From positions 219,734 through 283,733 of the forward strand of contig NZ_CANMVK010000005.1 in the NCBI RefSeq assembly GCF_947501405.1: 64,000 nt of DNA, in the 5' to 3' direction. This document shows, one piece after another, positions 54,064 to 63,009 of the stretch (positions are counted from its first letter, which is position 1; each line of letters begins with the position of its first letter). The DNA comes from an uncultured Hoeflea sp. (GTDB lineage Bacteria > Pseudomonadota > Alphaproteobacteria > Rhizobiales > Rhizobiaceae). The notes beneath the pieces were generated by a model that was not told the origin of the DNA, did no database searches, and was given only the letters and a program-made list of their open reading frames with translations. Position numbers and translations under genes: made by a program.

Positions 54064-55155
54064 TTAGAGTTGCGTGAAGCTGTTGAGGCGGGTGCGACGG
54101 GAGTTCAGCGTGAACTTGGCCATGCCGACCTGCAGGTTCAGGTTCGGCTCGTAAGACGCCAGATCGAATTCCAGATCTCTGATCCGCGCCTCGATGACCT
54201 CGACTTCGGCGCGTTTGCGTTCAACGTCCGCATCAATCATCAGCCGCTCGGCGTCTGTGGCTTTGTGGTCGGGCGAATAGATGCGAACCAGGCGATCCAG
54301 GCGCCAGGCCATCGCAGCTCCAAGCGTGATCTCGGTGCCAAGCGTGACACCAACAAACAACGTGTCCTTGGCCTTGTCCCAGAGCGTTGGTTCGTCAAAC
54401 AGACCGCTGCCAATGCCGTCAGCACTCAAACCGTGGAACAGAAGGGCGAACAGCACGGCCCATGAAGAGGCAAAAGCCATCGCAACGGAGTTGAGCAGAA
54501 TCGAAAAACGACGCTGTCCGCCCTCGGTGCGGAACGCACTGCCAAACAGTTTCAAAGCAAAACCGGCCAGGGGAGCCATCGCCGCAAGGAAGTATGCGGC
54601 AGGTGTCTCAATAAACGCGGGTAACCCCGTCCCAACCAAATTGCCGAAAGCCGTTACGTAGGATGCACCGAACGCAGTCACCAGCAAAACGATCAGAATG
54701 CGGGTTTCGATGCGGTGCTGGACCTGCCAGTCCGAAAAAGCAACCTCAACCGCATCGTTGCCAGTTTGATCCCTGTTGGCTGCAGCTGTCTGTTTGCGCA
54801 TCGGCGTGTTGGCCTGCATAGCGCGCAGTTCGACGAGTTGTTTTTCGGCGATCATCAACTCGCGTTCGATCGATTCGATTTTGCCCTGGTTTTGGGCTTT
54901 CGGTCCGGCAAAGCGAGCCCAAAATGCAGACCTTGTGATTTCCTCGAGATGATTTTCGGCCTGTTCGGCATCGTCGAAGACCAATGCTGCATTGATCAGT
55001 TTGTCCACTATGTCGTGGATGGAATGGCGAATAACGATGGCGCCGCTCATGTATCCGCCGCCGTCATCGCCTGGTGGCTTCCCGCCTCCCGCCGCTTGCC
55101 GCCGTTTGTGTGATCGTAGTCCGGCTTTGGACTTGGCCATGCCTCTGGTCACCAT
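54064..55155 (-). CDS. Four-helix membrane protein with coiled coils
   Basis: This 363-residue protein has a coiled coil (about residues 90-115, ESIERELMIAEKQLVELRAM), four membrane helices (about 152-175, 186-205, 222-245 and 262-285) and a second coiled coil (about 310-345, ADVERKRAEVEVIEARIRDLE), giving cytosolic helical ends around a membrane core. No family was recognised. It is followed 11 bp later by the secreted protein gene, so the two probably act together. The ATG at 55155 has an AAGGTG site. Confidence 0.7.
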   Translation of the reverse strand: MVTRGMAKSKAGLRSHKRRQAAGGGKPPGDDGGGYMSGAIVIRHSIHDIVDKLINAALVFDDAEQAENHLEEITRSAFWARFAGPKAQNQGKIESIERELMIAEKQLVELRAMQANTPMRKQTAAANRDQTGNDAVEVAFSDWQVQHRIETRILIVLLVTAFGASYVTAFGNLVGTGLPAFIETPAAYFLAAMAPLAGFALKLFGSAFRTEGGQRRFSILLNSVAMAFASSWAVLFALLFHGLSADGIGSGLFDEPTLWDKAKDTLFVGVTLGTEITLGAAMAWRLDRLVRIYSPDHKATDAERLMIDADVERKRAEVEVIEARIRDLEFDLASYEPNLNLQVGMAKFTLNSRRTRLNSFTQL

Positions 55156-55317
55156 ATTGTGTCACCTTCGAAAACGTTGAGATTGCGCCGTCGACCACCC
55201 CGGGTCACGGCGCTGCCAACATCGCGCGCCAGACGCCGCACCACCGGCGGCAAGCGGGCGGTCTATGGGCGGATTTCGGGAAGGAGACGTTCTGATCGAC
55301 CTGCGGCACAACATGAA

Positions 55318-55343
55318 CGCGCCCGACCAGATGGCCGGGCGCG
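55318..55343 (-). terminator. Possible terminator hairpin
   Basis: An 8-bp stem, CGCGCCCG at 55318-55325 with CGGGCGCG at 55336-55343 and a 10-base loop, lies 23 bp after the stop of the gene at 55366-55791. The T-run after it on the minus strand is weak (TTCATGTTG), so termination is possible but not certain. Confidence 0.3.
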
Positions 55344-55365
55344 CTTTGAGCCGATTGAAATGGCA

Positions 55366-55791
55366 TCAGACCGTAGTTTTCGCACGAATGGCACATCGGC
55401 CTTGCGTACGGCACTGGTGAATGCGGAAGGCAAAAACCATAAGCCGCACCGGAGGGATCATGCGGTGCTGGAGCAGCTTTGTGAATTTGCCATCCGCGCG
55501 ATCCAGAATACGCAGGATCGTGCGGCGTTCATCTTCGCGCCAGACCCGGTCCATAATCCGGGCATTGGCCTTGATTTCGATCAGATTACCGTTGTGATCA
55601 AACAAACGGCCCGAATGGTGATCCATCAATTCGGCCTCGATCCAATACAGAACTTGCTGTCCGGACATGCCCATTGACTTGTAAATCCGCGCCAGTTCGC
55701 GGGTGTAGGCAGGTAGGCGAACAACACGCGGCAGCGCCGCGGTGTGATCGCATGTGCAGATGGTTTCGTGTTCGAAGTCTATCGGTCCCAT
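55366..55791 (-). CDS. Hypothetical small protein, first gene of island minus-strand set
   Basis: This 141-residue protein starts MGPIDFEHETICTCDH and contains a helical middle with IYKSMGMSGQQVLYWIEAEL and a basic C-terminus. The CTCDHTAALPRV segment could bind metal, but too few ligands are clear. The ATG at 55791 is preceded by AAGGAA. It faces the A+T-rich control region at 55.9-56.1 kb. The function is unknown. Confidence 0.65.
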   Translation of the reverse strand: MGPIDFEHETICTCDHTAALPRVVRLPAYTRELARIYKSMGMSGQQVLYWIEAELMDHHSGRLFDHNGNLIEIKANARIMDRVWREDERRTILRILDRADGKFTKLLQHRMIPPVRLMVFAFRIHQCRTQGRCAIRAKTTV

Positions 55792-56116
55792 CTCCGGTTC
55801 CTTTCCAGGAAGCGTGGAAACGGGGTATCTGCTGATTACTACAGTCCTACAGTCTGCATAGTGTTCGAGCCAATCTCCCATTCATCGCTCCTAAGTTGGG
55901 AGGAGTTCCGGCTCTCCAACCCAGGTTAAGAAATGGCGTGCGCATCCAGGTTCATGACGGGCCGCGTTTCCCGTCGAGCACCAAAAAAGCACGCGAAATG
56001 AATGAGAGCATCGCTCGGCAGGCTATAAGGCTCTATAAGAGTTATAAACTCTATAAACCTTTGGGAATTATAACTTTTTTCTTGCGCTTTGAACGCTGAA
56101 TTTGTTATCGTAAAGG
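55792..56116. other. A+T-rich divergent control region
   Basis: This 325-bp gap separates the minus-strand island genes from the plus-strand defence-like cargo. The last 100 bp are strongly A+T-rich and contain five TATAA elements, the first four spaced 9-10 bp apart (listed separately). A possible -35/-10 pair for the plus strand (TTGCGC, 17 bp, TTATCG) precedes the gene at 56117. No open frame of note was accepted here. Confidence 0.55.
56021..56073. repeat. Phased TATAA repeats with inner inverted repeat
   Basis: TATAA occurs at 56024-56028, 56034-56038, 56043-56047, 56052-56056 and 56069-56073. The first four are spaced 10, 9 and 9 bp apart, close to one DNA helix turn. AGAGTT-ATA-AACTCT at 56038-56052 is a perfect inverted repeat with a 3-base loop. 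This looks like a repressor or curved-DNA region. Confidence 0.6.
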
Positions 56117-56545
56117 GTGAATGAAAACACAGAGGAATTCGAAACCTACACAATTGAAGTGAGGTATGATCGACAAACCAAGTTGCCTGTCTTCCAGCGC
56201 GCGCGCTTGGGTAACATGCGTCAGGATCTTCCGGATGGAACACCGTCAGAGATTGGATATGACGAACTGGGCCGGATAAAATACATGGCAAGACGTCTGG
56301 CCGACGAGCCGCATTGTGAGGACGGCCCGGCAATTGTTCATGTCGACCCGGAAACCGGTGTCCATGTTTCAGAGCTGTTTTTCTTACAAGGCAACCCATA
56401 CCCTGCAGAACGCGGTCCGAAGCATATCACGCGTCACAGCCAGACTGGCGAGATTGTTGATGAATTCTATGGAGACCCACCCCCCGATTCGAGTTCACCC
56501 TTGACGGGTCGATCGCCGAAGGGCGGGATTGAGCCAAAACCGTAG
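56117..56545 (+). CDS. Hypothetical protein with MORN-like/HREDGPA-type repeats
   Basis: This 142-residue protein contains repeats of the type found in Rhizobiales MORN-like proteins: HCEDGPAIVHVDPETGVHVSE and then RGPKHITRHSQTGEIVDEFYG. The start is GTG at 56117 with no strong ribosome site, so it is uncertain. The gene stands 46 bp before the STAND NTPase gene on the same strand and could be co-transcribed with it. No function can be stated. Confidence 0.6.
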   Translation: MNENTEEFETYTIEVRYDRQTKLPVFQRARLGNMRQDLPDGTPSEIGYDELGRIKYMARRLADEPHCEDGPAIVHVDPETGVHVSELFFLQGNPYPAERGPKHITRHSQTGEIVDEFYGDPPPDSSSPLTGRSPKGGIEPKP

Positions 56546-56591
56546 GTCGACTAGGCTAAGTCATTGAGCGACGTCTGTAGAGGCCCTAGAC

Positions 56592-59500
56592 TTGACAATA
56601 GTTTCTTTAAGCACGTTCGACGAGTTCAGAACTGAGGTTGTAAATACACTCAAGGAAAAAGCTGAAACTGATCGTAATAGACGCGAGCGTTCGCTTTTTG
56701 AGAGGGAGTATAAAGGTCGGGTTCAGGCTAGCGCCGTTTCGTTTAAGGAAAACGTGTTAAAGCATCGCCCAGGGATTTTGAATGACGCGCTTGAAGAATG
56801 GTTTAGCTTAGTCAAGGAAAAGCCGACAACCTACAAGGACATTACATCGAGTATTTTCAATACGACAATCAACAACCTTAAAAACGGACAACTCAATTTT
56901 TCGATTGCAATTCACTACCGGTTGCATGCGCAACTTGTCGAAAAATGGCCTAGGAGTGCAGACTGCGATATTCGCAACCTTGTTTCGCACATTGATGACT
57001 ATCTATTCGGCGGCTCTTTTCGATCACCGTCCGGCGACCCGATCTTTGGATTGGTTCCTGATTCTCACAAAGACTTTTCCTATCCCCAAATCGTCGATCT
57101 CAAAGACGCCTATCAAGCAAAACGCCCCGAATTCCGCAAGGCCAAGCAGCTATTTCTGGACAACAAGAGTAGCACCATAGCGCTCAGCGCATCTGTCTAC
57201 GGCGCCGGAGGGTATGGAAAGTCATCCCTTGCACAAGAACTGTCCTCGGACAAAACCATCCGCGAGGCATATCCTGGCGGTATCTACTGGTTGCAATTCG
57301 GATTTGAGACTACTCACGAAGACGGGCAACAGACAAGATATCGCAGCCTACGCACAGCCATTCACCAAACTCTGTTGGAGCAATTCGCACCGGACGCCCG
57401 GCCTAAGCCGTTGTTAGAAGGCACAGATCGGGACGTTGAGTCTTTTTTGAACGCGCTTCCCGATCTGCCCATTCTCCTGATCGCCGACGACGTTTGGAAC
57501 TCCAATCAATCTAGCTGGTTTTCGAGACTTCCAGATCATGTGGCCCTGCTGATCACCACCAGGGTCGAAACCGTCGCGGCCTCAGCCTCCAAAGAGATCA
57601 AGATCAATCGATTGACAGACGAGGCGTCGTTCCAGCTACTGACACACGGTATGCCCGACCTAAATCCGGTTCAAAATTCCCGTTTGTCAGAAATCGCCAA
57701 GCAGTTTAACGGCTGGCCTCTAATTCTCAGTCTTGCAAATGGCGTATTCAAAAACCGTGGGCGCACTTCTTCTTCGTCAATTGACCAAGCAATTGCGCGG
57801 TATGAAAGCTTTCTGACTAGTGCCGATATTGTTGGATGGGACCTCGACGAACCCGGTAGCGACAGCGACCAAAAACGACAAAAATTTGTGGGTCACTGCA
57901 TAGAAGAAAGTCTGCTTGCTCTCGGAAACAATCGACCCGATTTGCTTTGCGACTTGTCCGTTTTTCCAGACGATACCGATGTGCCTATCTCAATAGTCAC
58001 CGATTATTGGAACCACGCTGCTATTCCTCCCACTAGTCAAGAAAACGCATTGACGCTGTTGGATTTATACCGAGACTACTCGTTCTTTTCTGCTTTCGAT
58101 GAAGATGCTGGAACGGTGCGTTTGCATGATGAGATTCTCAGTTATTTCCGTTGGGCTCAGGCCCAAATCATCACGGAAAAGCACCGGCAGCTACTTGCAT
58201 CCATCCAAACCCATTGCAGTGGCGATAACTGGGAAACGCTTGATGTGGGCCACCATTATGGATGGAAATATCTGCTTTTCCACTTAGAGGCTCAAGGATT
58301 AAGCGATGATGCCAACGATCTTAGAACAGAATATCGCTGGCTGAAAGCAAAGCTTCTTTCCGTTGGGTCGAGCGAACTACGGAACTCGTTTGTACCTGTT
58401 CCGAACCGCGATGACGCACGACTTGTGGGTCAAGCAATAGCCCTCTCTGCCAACATTCTCCAGAAGAGACCAAACGCTTTTGCACATCAGATGTTCGGTC
58501 GCCTAGGGCACGGTTTTCTTGACGAACGAATAACGAGAATTCTGATAGATGCTACTCGGGACTCTGATTTCTATCCAAAATTTTCAAGGCCACACTTACC
58601 TATGGTTGGCCTAGAACTAACTCGGCTTAACGGCCACGAAGCCACGGTTAAGAGCGCAAAGGTTTCGAGCGACGGGAAACGCATACTGACAAGATCAGCT
58701 GACGGAGATGTGCGGCTTTGGCGAGCATCAACTGGAGAACAGGTTTCAGTCTTGAAGAGAGGCTCAGAATTTGTATTCGACACTTCCTTTTCACCAGACG
58801 GAAATCAAATCATCACAGCATCAGATGATGCAAATGCTCGAATCTGGGATGGACTGACGGGCGAGTTCGTTAGATTGCTTGACGGCCACAAGGACACTTT
58901 ATCAAGTGCAGTTTTTTCTAATGATGGGCGTCACGTTGTGACTGCCTCAAGCGACGGCTCAACGATACTTTGGGACGCGAAAAATGGCGACTTGTTACAA
59001 TCGTTAGCATGCGAAAACGGCCCTTTAAACTTTGCCACTCTATCTCCGGATGGCACGAGACTAATAACACTGTTCAATAGAGGAATAGCAATCCTTTGGT
59101 CGACCGAAACAGGTGATGCCATACGGCACCTGGATAATGATCACTGTGATCTCTCCACCGCTCAGTTTTCTCGGGACGGTCAGCGTATACTTATTCTTGC
59201 CGATTGTGGAAAGCTAAGATTATGGGATGCCGGTAATTTCAACATCCTGAAACTCATACCAGATGTCTCCGATTTCGATTTTTCCGCTGATGGTCGTTGC
59301 TTTGTTTATGCATCGTATGATTGTTATGGACGTCTTATAGATCCAGAATACTGCGAAGAACTTTGCATCCACGACTCTGCAACCGGTCAGAACACCAATT
59401 CTTTTCAATTAAAAGATATCCACGCGACTGGAGCTGCATTTGCGTCTGATGGAGATCGTATCGTGACGCCATGCCAAGATGGAAAAATTCGCATCTGGAG

Positions 59501-60401
59501 CATTCAAAAGTCAGCTTTGATAGGATCATTGACGGGACATACCGACATGGTGATAGCCGCAGAATTCACACCCGACGGAAAGTCAATTGCCTCCGCCTCT
59601 GTGGACCGTACTGTGCGAATTTGGGATGTCGAGAGAGCGATCATCGATCATGCTGATCCAAGCGAAAAGGGCGCGGTTAAAAATGTAGAATTTTCAGAAG
59701 ATGGGTCCTCTGTTATCTCACAACATGAGAAAGTTAGTGGCAAGCCGTTTGACGTCGAAATTGATAATATTTGGGACACCAAAACCGAATACGTCATTAA
59801 GACGATGGAGCGGAATACAGAAAAAATCGACATCGACGAAATCGATCCTTTTGATTTATTTTACTCCCTAAGGGCTGCGCCTAAGGTACCTCAAATCAGA
59901 AAGGAGTTTGATTCACTCTTGAAACTCGTAGGAGACCCATTCGATTACGTAATCCAAGATATCTCGGTTAACTACCGCCGCATGGTAACAACAACCTCAG
60001 TCACTGGCGTTTTAGAACTTTATGACATTGAAAAAAAAAGATCTATCGGGAAACTTCGAGGTCATCAATACTCGGTGAACGACGCGGCATTCTCGAAGAA
60101 TGACGATATTATCGTGACAGTCTCCAATGACACAAAGGCTCGCATTTGGTGCGCAAAAACCGGCACTTTCCTTCGATCACTTGACGGTCATAGGGGAAAG
60201 GTGACCAAAGTGCAAATAGCCGAAGACGGACAATCTCTCGTTACAATTTCGGGAGACTTTACAGTACGATTCTGGAATGCAATCACTGGCAAGCAGGATT
60301 GGGTTGTCGATTTCGATGCAATGCCCCGCGACCTCGCAATGTTCAAGAATAAGATCTGCGTTGGTCTGTCGAGCGGTGAGGTTGTATTTATTACACGTTG
60401 A
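56592..60401 (+). CDS. APAF1-like STAND NTPase with WD40 repeats (candidate antiphage protein)
   Basis: This is a 1269-residue protein. Residues about 1-200 are a helical N-terminal domain without recognised motif, the likely effector. An NB-ARC NTPase follows: Walker A GAGGYGKSS (204-212), Walker B ILLIADDVW (294-302), LLITTR (319-324) and a GLPL-like GWPLIL (374-379). Winged-helix and helical linker regions follow, then about 13 WD40 repeats (679-1269). Bacterial NACHT/NB-ARC STAND proteins of this kind sense phage proteins and trigger effectors. The start TTG at 56592 is the only reasonable one; no ATG is near. Codon use is A+T-rich, unlike the chromosome. Confidence 0.88.
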   Translation: MTIVSLSTFDEFRTEVVNTLKEKAETDRNRRERSLFEREYKGRVQASAVSFKENVLKHRPGILNDALEEWFSLVKEKPTTYKDITSSIFNTTINNLKNGQLNFSIAIHYRLHAQLVEKWPRSADCDIRNLVSHIDDYLFGGSFRSPSGDPIFGLVPDSHKDFSYPQIVDLKDAYQAKRPEFRKAKQLFLDNKSSTIALSASVYGAGGYGKSSLAQELSSDKTIREAYPGGIYWLQFGFETTHEDGQQTRYRSLRTAIHQTLLEQFAPDARPKPLLEGTDRDVESFLNALPDLPILLIADDVWNSNQSSWFSRLPDHVALLITTRVETVAASASKEIKINRLTDEASFQLLTHGMPDLNPVQNSRLSEIAKQFNGWPLILSLANGVFKNRGRTSSSSIDQAIARYESFLTSADIVGWDLDEPGSDSDQKRQKFVGHCIEESLLALGNNRPDLLCDLSVFPDDTDVPISIVTDYWNHAAIPPTSQENALTLLDLYRDYSFFSAFDEDAGTVRLHDEILSYFRWAQAQIITEKHRQLLASIQTHCSGDNWETLDVGHHYGWKYLLFHLEAQGLSDDANDLRTEYRWLKAKLLSVGSSELRNSFVPVPNRDDARLVGQAIALSANILQKRPNAFAHQMFGRLGHGFLDERITRILIDATRDSDFYPKFSRPHLPMVGLELTRLNGHEATVKSAKVSSDGKRILTRSADGDVRLWRASTGEQVSVLKRGSEFVFDTSFSPDGNQIITASDDANARIWDGLTGEFVRLLDGHKDTLSSAVFSNDGRHVVTASSDGSTILWDAKNGDLLQSLACENGPLNFATLSPDGTRLITLFNRGIAILWSTETGDAIRHLDNDHCDLSTAQFSRDGQRILILADCGKLRLWDAGNFNILKLIPDVSDFDFSADGRCFVYASYDCYGRLIDPEYCEELCIHDSATGQNTNSFQLKDIHATGAAFASDGDRIVTPCQDGKIRIWSIQKSALIGSLTGHTDMVIAAEFTPDGKSIASASVDRTVRIWDVERAIIDHADPSEKGAVKNVEFSEDGSSVISQHEKVSGKPFDVEIDNIWDTKTEYVIKTMERNTEKIDIDEIDPFDLFYSLRAAPKVPQIRKEFDSLLKLVGDPFDYVIQDISVNYRRMVTTTSVTGVLELYDIEKKRSIGKLRGHQYSVNDAAFSKNDDIIVTVSNDTKARIWCAKTGTFLRSLDGHRGKVTKVQIAEDGQSLVTISGDFTVRFWNAITGKQDWVVDFDAMPRDLAMFKNKICVGLSSGEVVFITR

Positions 60402-60471
60402 TGGACCGAACGTCCCGCCGAATTGTCTTCTGAACCCTCTTTCGTCAAATCGCACAATCTCTCACGGCACG

Positions 60472-60494
60472 AAGGCAAGGCAAGGCAAGGCAAG
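60472..60494 (+). repeat. AAGGC tandem repeat
   Basis: Four exact copies of AAGGC occur in tandem at 60472-60491, followed by AAG. It lies about 70 bp after the STAND gene. It could be a replication-slippage tract. No function is suggested. Confidence 0.6.
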
Positions 60495-60756
60495 ATGTGT
60501 GGGGGCAGACCCCACCACTTGGAAAGGGAGACGTTACACTCTCCCGTTTCATCCCTCTGGTTTTTGGAATACTGCAGCCGGTGTTCGTGGAACTTTAGCC
60601 CATTGAAAGTTGAATGACGGTTTAGCGCCCTCAAGTCGGATGTTCGCGATCAAACTTAGGATTCTCGAAAGCGGCCGCTGACTTTGGCAGGTCCAAGGTC
60701 TGAGAGGGGCGGGAAGCGGGCTTCTGTTGCTATAGTTTTGAATGTCCGCTGTGCGG

Positions 60757-60924
60757 GGATAGTGTTGAAAAAGTCGGTCCCTGCCACTCGATACCGCATT
60801 GTGCAGCATCTGATTTCAATACACCGTCGGTAATGGAATCCAGATCCGCTTCATCGCCCGAACAGAAATCCGTTTCTAAGAAATGTGCTGGAATTTTCAG
60901 TACTAGACTTTTTCAACACTATCC
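60757..60924. mobile_element. MITE-like element with perfect 19-bp terminal inverted repeats
   Basis: GGATAGTGTTGAAAAAGTC at 60757-60775 is exactly complementary to 60906-60924. The element is 168 bp and cannot encode a transposase. Ends of the type GACTTTTTCAACA are known from IS5-related elements, from memory. The minus strand is open from inside the right inverted repeat through the element and past its left end, but this looks like leftover coding. Confidence 0.65.
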
Positions 60925-60937
60925 GGGCATTTTAGAC

Positions 60938-61660
60938 TTATTCTGCATTACCGTTTACAAGCGCGGTCCGAATCAAATCACCAAATCTGTAGTGCAACTC
61001 CAGCTTCGAAAGCCAACGCAACTGCACCCAGAAATCATATCGAATTCCTCCCACCGATAGTGAGGAATCAATAGACTGCACCCACTTCTTTCGATCATCA
61101 AACCTGAATTTCAAGCCGCCGTGCTGAGCGTAGCCTTGAGTCTCAAATTTTGTTAAGCTCGCTTCGTACTCCTCGTCTTTTCTTATCTGGAGCAGGATAG
61201 GGTTCATATCTGAAAGCCCCAACGCAAATGCGGAAAGAGACCGCGACCGAGGGCCATGAACCTCGGCTAAAAAGCAGCAAAGTATTTTGGCAAAATATCT
61301 GAACGAATTCGTTTCGACTTCAGGTGGAAGTCGATAATTTGGGCGATTGTTTTTGTCTGTGAGCTCTACCCCCTTGTCACGGAGCTGCTTCAATTCTGCA
61401 TGGAGCATATCGAATGCAATATCGCTCGGTTGAGTTCGGAATGAATTGCATTCTTTGCATATCTTTGCATTAAAATGAAGGTGTTTGGATCTTGGGCTTT
61501 GAAGGACTTTGGGCGCGTCTTTTCCAGCTATCACCGTATGCCGGCTACCGAATTCAGCCTTCAATAATGAAGCCTTAATTTTGTGCTCACCGGTGAGCAT
61601 CCCAGATTGTCCACATAGCAAACAATCTCCTTCAATCAACTTTGCAAATTCAATGAACAT
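60938..61660 (-). CDS. HNH-type nuclease-like protein in the island
   Basis: This 240-residue protein has C13-x-x-C16 (CLLCG), then E25-H26 in GEHKIKA, and C68-x-x-C71-N72 (CKECNSF), a zinc-stabilised HNH pattern. The remaining two thirds are helical and aromatic-rich, without recognised domain. It is A+T-rich like the STAND gene, converges with it and may be a second defence gene. Start ATG 61660 has no strong ribosome site. Confidence 0.7.
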   Translation of the reverse strand: MFIEFAKLIEGDCLLCGQSGMLTGEHKIKASLLKAEFGSRHTVIAGKDAPKVLQSPRSKHLHFNAKICKECNSFRTQPSDIAFDMLHAELKQLRDKGVELTDKNNRPNYRLPPEVETNSFRYFAKILCCFLAEVHGPRSRSLSAFALGLSDMNPILLQIRKDEEYEASLTKFETQGYAQHGGLKFRFDDRKKWVQSIDSSLSVGGIRYDFWVQLRWLSKLELHYRFGDLIRTALVNGNAE

Positions 61661-62002
61661 CGAATGCGAATTACATGAAACTCATACACTTGCAAAGGCT
61701 CCCAAAGGGCTTGAAACTGCTTCTCGCTAAATAGTGCCGAGGTCCGCAATGGGCCGGTTCTGATGAAGCTACCTAATCATCCCTAGCAGTGGGTGAGCTT
61801 CGTCAAAGAGCCACATTGGTTGTTACTATCAGATTGGTGTACCGTGATCACAAACATCACAGATAACCGCACTCAGTACGAAGGCGCGCCATTTATCGAA
61901 ATTCGCCTAATATGGCACGAGCAAATAATTTTCAGTTCAAACTAAGAATTCGTTGTGTTCTAATACCTATCCTCAGTTGATCTTGAGCAGGTAAGATAAC
62001 CT
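61661..62002. other. Intergenic region, no gene found
   Basis: This 342-bp A+T-rich gap should hold the divergent promoters of the HNH gene (minus) and of the secreted protein gene (plus). I see no convincing ORF, hairpin or repeat. An AGGTAAG sequence precedes the ATG at 62003. Confidence 0.5.
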
Positions 62003-63007
62003 ATGCATCGTATTGCAATACTTATTATATTTCTGTGCTCACCGGCTATCGCAGATATTTGTGATCGCTCAGTGTATCGATTGAATGACGCCGAGGAAGG
62101 CGGTCCGGTTCAGGAATCCCGCATCGACTTTTCCTTCGAGTCTGGCGTCATCGTCCATGCGGACGGCGCTCGCGAAACCGTCTATTGCATTCGCAATGAC
62201 GAGTCCGCACCTATCTACGTCAAGTGGCATGGGCCGAAACCGGACCTCCTGTTCGAAGACTATGCGACAGGGCGTGGTTACAAAGCCGAGAAAGGACAGA
62301 AATCTTACACCTCTACTAACACGGATGACCGGACAATCGAATATGGCCTGACGCGTAATTACGGGCAGGAAACCGAGTCTGATACTATCACATTCGCCGG
62401 TACCGCAATGTCCGCGCAGATCGTTCCGGTGCAGTTGACACCCATGGATACCGTCGGATTGTCGATGTCGGATGTGCTGGCAGACGCTGACTTTCTGGAC
62501 GAGTATCTCAACACATACCGGGAAGCGCCGAATGGGGGAAGCGAACTGGTGATCTGGACATACTCCAGAAACTGGCTCCCGGCCGATGTAGAAGCTCTTG
62601 CACGCCTTGCTGCAGGTGAGGGTATCGAGGATTACGAGGGGCCCTACATCCCAATTTCCTACGGACTAAGATCGGCGATTGACATTGATAACCGGGTGGC
62701 AACTTCGTCGGCGCGGTTCTGGTTCGGACACTTCGCGGTGAATGCAGAGGGATTCGCGCTCGCACTGGACTCCGGAATTCGCAACCGATTGTCCGTCATT
62801 ACCGCTTCAATGCCATTCGCTGGCCTGGCCGAGCTTAATGCTGATGCAAGCTTTCCCCTGTCGGAAGCTGAACCATTTCTCAATCAGGGCATTCTCGAAG
62901 CAAAGGTTGGCGGCGGTGCAACTGCACAGATAGTGCCTTGGACCATCGGGCTGGCCTTTGACGGCGTCTCATTTTCGGCCATGCACGCCGAACTGTTCGC
63001 AAATTGA
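62003..63007 (+). CDS. Secreted hypothetical protein
   Basis: This 334-residue protein has a signal peptide (MHRIAILIIFLCSPAIA; cleavage near residue 17) and a mature region with two cysteines near the N-terminus (CDRS and VYCIRN). No family was recognised. Base composition is more GC-rich than the preceding STAND region. Its TGA overlaps the region of the next gene start, so it forms a pair with the membrane protein. Confidence 0.7.
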   Translation: MHRIAILIIFLCSPAIADICDRSVYRLNDAEEGGPVQESRIDFSFESGVIVHADGARETVYCIRNDESAPIYVKWHGPKPDLLFEDYATGRGYKAEKGQKSYTSTNTDDRTIEYGLTRNYGQETESDTITFAGTAMSAQIVPVQLTPMDTVGLSMSDVLADADFLDEYLNTYREAPNGGSELVIWTYSRNWLPADVEALARLAAGEGIEDYEGPYIPISYGLRSAIDIDNRVATSSARFWFGHFAVNAEGFALALDSGIRNRLSVITASMPFAGLAELNADASFPLSEAEPFLNQGILEAKVGGGATAQIVPWTIGLAFDGVSFSAMHAELFAN

Positions 63008-63009
63008 GC

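Larger units (their letters stand above)
60402..60937. other. Intergenic region with repeats, no accepted gene
   Basis: This 536-bp stretch between the STAND gene and the convergent HNH gene holds four AAGGC repeats (60472-60491), a GTGGGG-GCAGA-CCCCAC hairpin (60499-60515), a GGGAGA/TCTCCC hairpin near 60525-60545 and the MITE-like element at 60757-60924. Short frames exist but none was accepted as a gene. Confidence 0.5.

Noticed and set aside
55205..55414. 69-residue minus-strand frame in the gap after the gene at 55366
   Set aside because: Overlaps the end of that gene, lacks a ribosome site and shows no recognisable protein character.
60472..60494. AAGGC repeats considered as a CRISPR array
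   Set aside because: Units are 5 bp without spacers.
60549..60809. 86-residue minus-strand frame across the left end of the MITE-like element
   Set aside because: No ribosome site or family; it probably crosses from element into flanking DNA by chance.
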